Shown: positions 7,110 through 11,094 of the stretch, one piece after another
Numbering within the stretch: the stretch's first letter is position 1
Layout: each line of letters begins with the position of its first letter
Assembly (NCBI GenBank): GCA_964650695.1
Contig: CAZYVA010000062.1
Span: 1 to 11,094 of the forward strand
Origin: CAZYVA01 sp964650695
Lineage (GTDB): Bacteria > Bacillota > Clostridia > Lachnospirales > Lachnospiraceae
DNA: 11,094 bases
Direction of reading: 5' to 3'
Made by a program: the position numbers and the translations under genes
The notes under the pieces: generated by a model
Seen by the model: only the letters and a program-made list of their open reading frames with translations
What the model was told of the DNA's origin: nothing
Databases searched by the model: none

Positions 7110-7559
7110 TTATTGATGCGAATCAATCACTTCATCCACCAGCTCTGCCGCCAGGCGGCATGCCCCAATACATGGCCGGCTCCTGTAATACTCCTCAGTT
7201 CGGACCGCTGGCTCCGGCAGATCCTCGCCCTCTTTCAGTCCAAGAAGTTCCCGGCAGATAATCGTCCCCTTTTCGTCCTTATATTTTGCCGCGAAATCCT
7301 GGATCATTCTATATGTGCGGGTTTTCTCCTCTTTACTGGTTACATCATCATATCCATACAAAAGCCCCAGGACCATGAATGCCCCGGAAACCGCACCGCA
7401 GACTTCCCGGAGTTTCCCCATCCCGGCGCCAAAGACCGAACTCAGCTTCACCGCCGTCTTCTGTTCCATCCCGGTCACATCCTCAAACGCCAGGAAGACT
7501 GCCTGTGAACAGTTGCACCCTTGCCGAAACAATTCTTCCGCTCTGTCCGCATGTGTCAT
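7110..7559 (-). CDS. C_GCAxxG_C_C family (putative redox) protein
   Basis: This 149-residue soluble protein matches the small cysteine-rich family named for its C_GCAxxG_C_C pattern and described as probably redox-active. Visible features are GCNCSQAV (C15, C17), FGAGMGKLREVCGAVSG with C54, a central ICRELLG with C102, and a C-terminal PCIGAC pair (C130, C134). The length is normal for the family. The ATG at 7559 is preceded by GGAGGGG with good spacing. It is the first gene of a two-gene operon with the DUF362 ferredoxin-like protein. This suggests a shared redox role, perhaps with one protein passing electrons to the other (inference; no biochemical function is established). The 171-bp upstream region holds hairpins but no promoter I would commit to. 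Confidence 0.88.
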   Translation of the reverse strand: MTHADRAEELFRQGCNCSQAVFLAFEDVTGMEQKTAVKLSSVFGAGMGKLREVCGAVSGAFMVLGLLYGYDDVTSKEEKTRTYRMIQDFAAKYKDEKGTIICRELLGLKEGEDLPEPAVRTEEYYRSRPCIGACRLAAELVDEVIDSHQ

Positions 7560-7730
7560 ACCATCCCCTCCTTTTCTTTAAACCTCCCTACCATGAGTCG
7601 CCCGGCAAATGGAATGATACCACGGATCGCTCCGTGCTACGCACTCCTGCAAGCATGAAAATCATGTACTTTTGACCTTGCTATCATGTCATAATGTTGG
7701 GATTTACTGTCGATGTGGCTCCCCGTAAAC
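7560..7730 (-). other. Intergenic region with several small hairpins
   Basis: This 171-bp gap between cyuA and the C_GCAxxG_C_C gene contains CACGGA-TCGC-TCCGTG (7621-7636), an overlapping GTGC-TAC-GCAC (7634-7644), and CATGA-AAA-TCATG (7654-7666). An imperfect stem, GGATTTAC (7700-7707) with GTAAACC (7725-7731), abuts the cyuA stop codon and could end that transcript, although no U-tract follows. I found no clear -35/-10 pair and no coding potential. Confidence 0.4.
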
Positions 7731-9008
7731 CTACGTTTCAATCATCATCCGGATGATCTCTTCATTCGTCTCTTTCATTCCATCCTTGCCAAGACGGCCG
7801 ATATTGCTGATAGTAGCCTCCACGCCTCTCGTGACAATCCCGTCCCCTGCGTAAAACTGCTGCCCGCGAATGTACATATTATACCCTAGGATCCCGGCAT
7901 CCACAGAAGCCGCGATCTTTGCCGCACAGGAAGCTTTTGCTCCGTCACAGACCATGCCGGAAACAATTGCCAGTGCATTGACTACTGTATGTATAACCTC
8001 ATCATAACTGCCTCCGCACAGATAAGCAATCCCCGCGCCTGCCGCCGCACCTGCGCTGACTGCGCCGCAATACGCGGATAACCGCCCGATCCCCGTCTTC
8101 TGATGGATCGCGGTCAAGTTGGAAAGAACCAATGCCCGATAGGTCTTTTCCTCCCCGGACTGGAATTCCTTTGCATACTCCAACACCGGAAGGGAGCAAG
8201 TCATCCCCTGGTTACCACTGCCAGCGTTAATGATGACCGGAAGCTCACATCCATTCATCCTCGCGTCAGAGCCTGCCGCCGCCATTGCTTTAGCGCGGGT
8301 ACGGACATTCGGCCCATACATATCCAGGAGGACGCTCCCAATATTCGCCCCGTAATCCTTGCGCAGGCCCTCTTTTGCGATGGCTGTATTGTACTCAATC
8401 TGGCGGCTCAAAACCTCCCGCACATCCTCAACATCCACAGTATTGGCAAAATCCCATATATCTTTCATATTCAAAAGGCTGCGGTCGGTCAGGCCCTCCT
8501 CGTCCTCACCCTCTACCGCCGTCTCGAAAAGCTTTTCTCCGTTCTTCTCAACCAGGACAATATTTGTATGGTAATTCGCAATCCGCACCGTCGCATAATC
8601 TGCTCCTTTGATGACCTTCACGATAATATCGAACGTAATTCCATTGTCAATATGTTCTACCGTGATTTCCGTATCTCTGAGGAACCTGGCCATCTGCTTT
8701 GTCTCTTCTGCAGATACTTCCGCTATGACTTCTAACTCCTTTTCCGGCTTTCCCGCTATGATCCCTGCCGCCGCCGCAGCCGGGATGCCTTTTAAATGGT
8801 TTGTATTTGGCACAATGACGCTTTTTACATTTTTAATGATGCTGCCGCTTGCCCCAATCTCTACGCGTTCCGGAATGGCGCCAAGTGTCTGCCTTGCCTT
8901 AGCGGCCGCATAAGCCAGTGCGATCGGCTCCGTACACCCCATTGCCGGAACCAGCTCTTCCTTTAAAATCTGCACATACGCATTGTACTTTTCATCCGTC
9001 TTGTCCAT
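7731..9008 (-). CDS. cyuA: L-cysteine desulfidase, UPF0597/YhaM (CyuA) family
   Basis: This 425-residue protein belongs to the UPF0597 family, which includes bacterial CyuA (YhaM) and archaeal L-cysteine desulfidase and is related to the alpha subunit of iron-sulfur L-serine dehydratases. Characterised members use an oxygen-sensitive [4Fe-4S] cluster to convert L-cysteine to pyruvate, ammonia and sulfide. Visible hallmarks are VPAMGCTEPIALAYAAA with C25, INAGSGNQGMTCSLPV with C271, RLSAYCGAVSAGAAAGAG with C314, and GMVCDGAKASCAAK with C354 and C361. These cysteines are candidate cluster ligands; I have not verified which ones bind. The glycine- and alanine-rich tracts are typical. The ATG at 9008 has AAAGGGGG 6 nt upstream. 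The promoter probably lies in or next to the assembly gap. No partner transporter or CyuR-type regulator is in view. General automated annotation may call this a serine dehydratase alpha subunit. Confidence 0.9.
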   Translation of the reverse strand: MDKTDEKYNAYVQILKEELVPAMGCTEPIALAYAAAKARQTLGAIPERVEIGASGSIIKNVKSVIVPNTNHLKGIPAAAAAGIIAGKPEKELEVIAEVSAEETKQMARFLRDTEITVEHIDNGITFDIIVKVIKGADYATVRIANYHTNIVLVEKNGEKLFETAVEGEDEEGLTDRSLLNMKDIWDFANTVDVEDVREVLSRQIEYNTAIAKEGLRKDYGANIGSVLLDMYGPNVRTRAKAMAAAGSDARMNGCELPVIINAGSGNQGMTCSLPVLEYAKEFQSGEEKTYRALVLSNLTAIHQKTGIGRLSAYCGAVSAGAAAGAGIAYLCGGSYDEVIHTVVNALAIVSGMVCDGAKASCAAKIAASVDAGILGYNMYIRGQQFYAGDGIVTRGVEATISNIGRLGKDGMKETNEEIIRMMIET

Positions 9009-9083
9009 GCCAATCCCCCTTTAACGATTCTGCTTGTGGCAGATTTGCGCGAAGCCCGTTATCGCGTACTTCAGCCGTCATTT

Positions 9084-9183
9084 NNNNNNNNNNNNNNNNN
9101 NNNNNNNNNNNNNNNNNNNNNNNNNNNNNNNNNNNNNNNNNNNNNNNNNNNNNNNNNNNNNNNNNNNNNNNNNNNNNNNNNNN
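9084..9183. other. Assembly gap (100 Ns)
   Basis: Exactly 100 Ns, the usual placeholder for a scaffold gap of unknown size. The base after the gap begins one copy of a 61-bp repeat, which suggests that the assembly broke in repetitive sequence. The 75 bp between cyuA and the gap holds a CGCGA/TCGCG stem but no recognisable promoter. Confidence 0.97.
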
Positions 9184-9244
9184 AGTACATTCAACTAAGC
9201 CTTCTCACGCCCTGTCGGGCGCGATAAGGCAAGTTTCATAGTAA
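9184..9244. repeat. 61-bp hairpin-forming direct repeat, copy 1
   Basis: This segment is identical to 9348-9408 at an offset of 164 bp. Its core folds into a long stem: AACT, GCCTT, TC and CGCCC on one side pair with GGGCG, GA, AAGGC and AGTT on the other, around a TGTC loop (9193-9235). It begins immediately after the Ns, so its true left boundary may lie inside the gap. It ends with ATAGTAA, which is shared with the start of the next palindromic element. Confidence 0.9.
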
Positions 9245-9297
9245 ACCCACATGCTACGTTGTGGCAACACCACGGCATGCAACTGGGGGTTTACTAT
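9238..9297. repeat. Palindromic intergenic element with 11-bp terminal inverted repeats
   Basis: ATAGTAAACCC (9238-9248) and GGGTTTACTAT (9287-9297) are perfect inverted repeats, with an inner GTGG-CAACA-CCAC stem between them. A diverged relative lies at about 10953-11007 and shares the TGCTAC-x-TTG-x-GGC and GGCAT blocks and the TTACTAT end. It resembles a small non-coding palindromic repeat of the REP/MITE kind. It has no coding capacity. Confidence 0.65.
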
Positions 9298-9312
9298 TGG
9301 GTCACTCATCGT

Positions 9313-9341
9313 CACTAAGCTCGAAAAAACCTCGCTAAGTG
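9313..9341. repeat. Spacer hairpin between the two 61-bp repeats
   Basis: CACTAAGC (9313-9320) pairs with GCTAAGTG (9334-9341) at 7 of 8 positions around a 13-nt loop. This stem lies in the segment between the palindromic element and copy 2 of the 61-bp repeat, and may belong to the same composite repeat unit. On the minus strand the loop has a run of six T. Confidence 0.45.
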
Positions 9342-9347
9342 TCGCTG

Positions 9348-9408
9348 AGTACATTCAACTAAGCCTTCTCACGCCCTGTCGGGCGCGATAAGGCAAGTTT
9401 CATAGTAA
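9348..9408. repeat. 61-bp hairpin-forming direct repeat, copy 2
   Basis: Exact duplicate of 9184-9244, with the stem at 9357-9399. After the shared ATAGTAA it continues into unrelated sequence (GTATACGG), whereas copy 1 continues into the palindromic element. The two copies therefore bracket that element and the spacer hairpin. Confidence 0.9.
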
Positions 9409-9690
9409 GTATACGGAATTTTATGGTGTAATGCAAGAAAAACAAACATTTAATAAACTCTTATAGTTACTACTCGAACTCAGGAATGCCCATTTACTGG
9501 ACATTCCGGGAGAAAGTGACGTAAGAGTGAGGGACAATTTTGCGAAGCAAGCGATAAACATCACCCCGAATCATTACTATGAGCGTTCCCTGAGCCGTGA
9601 ATAATAATCCCTTGCACGGCTATGCATGAATAAAGGGCTGTGAAAAATAACGAGAAACAGGACACCGGGCGGAGCATTTTCCAGAAATAC
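9409..9690. other. Gene-free stretch with small hairpins upstream of murI
   Basis: No open frame here looks like a real protein on either strand. GGAATG (9482-9487) and CATTCC (9501-9506) flank an imperfect hairpin. A possible H-type pseudoknot lies at 9593-9637 and is listed separately. The rest is unremarkable AT-leaning sequence. A non-coding RNA is possible but unproven. Confidence 0.4.
9593..9637 (+). other. Candidate H-type pseudoknot upstream of murI
   Basis: AGCCGTG (9593-9599) pairs perfectly with CACGGCT (9615-9621). Within its loop, CCCTT (9609-9613) can pair with AAGGG (9633-9637) beyond the stem, which gives pseudoknot topology. It lies about 55 bp upstream of the proposed murI -35 box, so it would not be in the murI leader if that promoter is used. 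I recognise no named RNA family. Confidence 0.3.
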
Positions 9691-9719
9691 TTGAAATGCA
9701 ATACCACAGAAGGTAAAAT
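9691..9719 (+). promoter_or_regulatory. Promoter of murI
   Basis: TTGAAA (9691-9696) and TAAAAT (9714-9719) are 17 nt apart, each one base from consensus. They lie about 95 bp before the murI start. The leader contains CAGGC and GCCTG segments that could form a modest stem. Confidence 0.6.
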
Positions 9720-9813
9720 GGATAAAAACTGAAACCAGCTTATGGACGAGCATGAATCTGTTTGATGATCCAGGCAGTCTGCCCAAAGCAGCCTGCAGCG
9801 GCAAGGAAAGGAG

Positions 9814-10641
9814 ATGACAGAAATGGCCGAGAATCCATCCACCGCCCCGATTGGCGTCTTTGATTCCGGTGTCGGCGGCCTGACAGTCGCCAGGGAAATC
9901 ATGCGGCAGCTTCCCAGAGAAAATGTCGTATACTTCGGGGATACAGCAAGAGTTCCTTATGGCAATAAATCCAGAGAAACCATCATCCGCTTTTCCACGC
10001 AGATCATCCGTTTTTTACAGACGAAACCGGTAAAAGCGATTGTCATCGCCTGCAATACAGCAAGCGCCTTTGCGCTGGAAGCCATGCAGGACAAATTTGA
10101 TATCCCGATTATCGGAACCATCGTCCCTGGCTCTAGGGCAGCGGCCAGTGAAACCCGCAACAACGTCATCGGTGTGGTAGGAACAGACGGAACAATCCAG
10201 AGCGAGACTTATACAAAAGCCATCCGCATTTTCCGCCCGGATGCAAAAGTCATCGGCAAATCCTGTCCCCTGTTCGTCCCCATTGTAGAGGAAGGATTTG
10301 CCAAGCATAAAATCGCGGATGAAGTCATCGACATCTATTTATCAGATATGAAAAAAACTGAAATTGACACATTGATCCTCGGATGCACCCATTATCCGCT
10401 TCTCCGTAGTAAAATCATGGATTACTTTGGGGAAAACGTCCATATCGTAAACCCGGCATATGAAACGGCAATGGATCTAAAAGAAATTCTTCTGCGCCGG
10501 AAGATACAAAACACGGAAAGCATATCCGGCGCCTATGAATTTTACGTCAGTGACGCGGCAGAGAAGTTTACAGATTTTGCAAACTCCATCCTGCCTTACG
10601 ACGTCACAAAGACACAGTGTGTCGATATTGAAAAATATTAA
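9814..10641 (+). CDS. murI: Glutamate racemase
   Basis: This 275-residue cytosolic enzyme interconverts L- and D-glutamate without a cofactor and supplies D-glutamate for peptidoglycan. The catalytic cysteines are both present: C80 in VIACNTASA and C191 in GCTHYPLL, with H193 beside the second. The FDSGVGGLTV substrate-site motif is at about 16-25, and YFGDTARVPYGNKS at about 40-53. The length is typical. Two starts are plausible: the ATG at 9814 (AAGGA 6 nt upstream), or the ATG at 9823, which has AAAGGAG 9 nt upstream and would remove three residues. The gene stands alone between a repeat-rich region and a convergent pspC-like gene, with a likely promoter at 9691-9719. Paralogous aspartate or hydantoin racemases are less likely, given the MurI motifs. 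Confidence 0.95.
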   Translation: MTEMAENPSTAPIGVFDSGVGGLTVAREIMRQLPRENVVYFGDTARVPYGNKSRETIIRFSTQIIRFLQTKPVKAIVIACNTASAFALEAMQDKFDIPIIGTIVPGSRAAASETRNNVIGVVGTDGTIQSETYTKAIRIFRPDAKVIGKSCPLFVPIVEEGFAKHKIADEVIDIYLSDMKKTEIDTLILGCTHYPLLRSKIMDYFGENVHIVNPAYETAMDLKEILLRRKIQNTESISGAYEFYVSDAAEKFTDFANSILPYDVTKTQCVDIEKY

Positions 10642-10708
10642 AGTGCCCATCCGCAAAGCAGATGTTAATGGATATTGCACCGTAACTGAAAGGGTACTGA
10701 ACCGGATG

Positions 10709-10906
10709 TTAAAGTTCCGTCGGCTTGTCAGGTATGACAATTGCCGCGATTACATATGCTATGACACCGGAGCCGAAACAAAGCGTTATCAGCACAGCCG
10801 CCAGCCGCACGATCGTGGCATCCACATTGAAATATTCCCCAAGCCCTGCGCATACGCCGCAGATCATACGGTTGCTCTTTGAACGGTAAAGTTTTTTTTG
10901 TTCCAT
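10709..10906 (-). CDS. PspC domain-containing membrane protein
   Basis: This 65-residue protein consists of almost nothing but a PspC domain: an N-terminal basic segment (KKLYRSKSNRMICGVCAGLG, residues 4-23), EYFNVDATIVRLAAVL, and one hydrophobic segment ending in YVIAAIVIPDKP. In proteobacteria the PspC domain takes part in the envelope phage-shock response. In Firmicutes, short PspC proteins are common and their roles are less defined, so a membrane-stress function is an inference. The ATG at 10906 is chosen because AAGGAGG lies at a good distance upstream; the frame stays open a further 16 codons without a better start. It converges on murI across a 67-bp gap with no clear terminator. A palindromic repeat element lies just upstream. 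Confidence 0.9.
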   Translation of the reverse strand: MEQKKLYRSKSNRMICGVCAGLGEYFNVDATIVRLAAVLITLCFGSGVIAYVIAAIVIPDKPTEL

Positions 10907-10952
10907 AATCTTTTCCTCCTTAACGTGTTTGAAATGGATTCCTCGTTGCTGC

Positions 10953-11007
10953 AAACCCCCCTGCTACATTGCGGCTGCGTCTTGGCATAAACCTTTGGGG
11001 TTACTAT
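10953..11007. repeat. Second, diverged copy of the palindromic intergenic element
   Basis: AACCCC (10954-10959) pairs with GGGGTT near 10997-11002 around a core that aligns with the element at 9238-9297. Both share TGCTAC-x-TTG-x-GGC, a later GGCAT, and the TTACTAT end, at almost the same length. It fills the space between the end of the rightmost gene and pspC, where it could act as a terminator or be transcribed in the pspC leader. Confidence 0.6.
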
Positions 11008-11094
11008 AAATCTTTATAATTCGTCGTGGTGCCCATCCATATGGTGTCCTTCGCTGGAATGTTCTGTATATACTGCAGCTTCTCCGGGCTGCCT
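11004..11094 (-). CDS. C-terminal end of an unidentified protein (partial)
   Basis: The minus strand is open from the right edge in two frames. One ends with TAG at 11004-11006 and gives a 29-residue tail including PEKLQYIQNIPAKDTIWMGT. The other ends with TAA at 11014-11016 and gives a His- and acid-rich tail including SSEGHHMDGHHDEL. I slightly favour the first for its hydrophobic periodicity and GC-rich third positions, but the evidence is thin and I recognise neither. Its stop codon would fall within the end of the palindromic element. The gene's body lies outside the window. Confidence 0.35.
   Translation of the reverse strand, partial: GSPEKLQYIQNIPAKDTIWMGTTTNYKDL

Noticed and set aside
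8103..8735. A 210-codon plus-strand open frame
   Set aside because: Antisense to the cysteine desulfidase gene, which has clear family motifs; no plausible ribosome binding site or homology.
9009..9083. cyuA promoter in the segment left of the gap
   Set aside because: No -35/-10 pair with acceptable spacing; the promoter may lie within the unresolved Ns.
9238..9297. Classic rho-independent terminator
   Set aside because: The palindrome has no U-tract on either strand, belongs to a dispersed family, and does not directly follow a gene end at this copy.
9184..9408. CRISPR array
   Set aside because: There are only two copies of a long, strongly hairpinned repeat, the spacer is itself palindromic, and no cas genes are nearby.
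9561..9902. Minus-strand open frames upstream of and overlapping murI
   Set aside because: They overlap the murI promoter and its coding start, lack a ribosome binding site, and have hydrophobic but featureless sequence. I treat the region as non-coding.

Overview
The window looks like chromosomal DNA from a Gram-positive anaerobe of the Clostridia, most likely Lachnospiraceae-like. This is inferred from strong GGAGG-type ribosome binding sites, moderate GC content, and gene content: a BirA-type control site in front of bioY, an NSS amino-acid transporter, a UPF0597 cysteine desulfidase, a C_GCAxxG_C_C protein, a DUF362 ferredoxin-like protein, a DUF3810 protein and a Na/Pi-PhoU cotransporter. 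I see no phage, plasmid, CRISPR, tRNA or rRNA signature. A run of exactly 100 Ns (9084-9183) is an assembly gap, so spacing across it is unknown.

Layout. Bases 1-530 are AT-rich and hold two broken genes: the tail of a YcxB-like protein and the front half of a GNAT acetyltransferase. A promoter and intact NSS transporter gene follow on the plus strand (530-1915). Everything from 1928 to 9008 reads on the minus strand. In order of increasing coordinate these are bioY; a decayed methylguanine-methyltransferase-like gene that has lost its active-site region; a DUF3810 membrane protein with an HELAH motif; a Na/Pi-PhoU cotransporter; a two-gene DUF362 / C_GCAxxG_C_C operon; and the cysteine desulfidase gene. 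After the gap there is a repeat-rich, gene-free stretch (9184 to about 9690), then murI on the plus strand, then a small pspC-type gene on the minus strand. The tail of an unidentified minus-strand gene lies at the right edge.

How the genes relate. Most are single-gene units with their own promoters, not one pathway. The best supported regulation is at bioY: a two-half-site BirA-like operator overlaps the -35 box of a near-consensus promoter, which implies biotin-repressed biotin uptake. Three neighbouring minus-strand genes have an iron-sulfur or thiol theme: cysteine desulfidase, C_GCAxxG_C_C protein and the 2x[4Fe-4S] DUF362 protein. Only the last two are clearly co-transcribed.

I do not see a convincing new multi-gene system. 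The less ordinary material is the repeats and gene decay: a 61-bp hairpin-forming direct repeat at the assembly gap, a dispersed palindromic element present twice, a possible pseudoknot upstream of murI, and the gene remnants.
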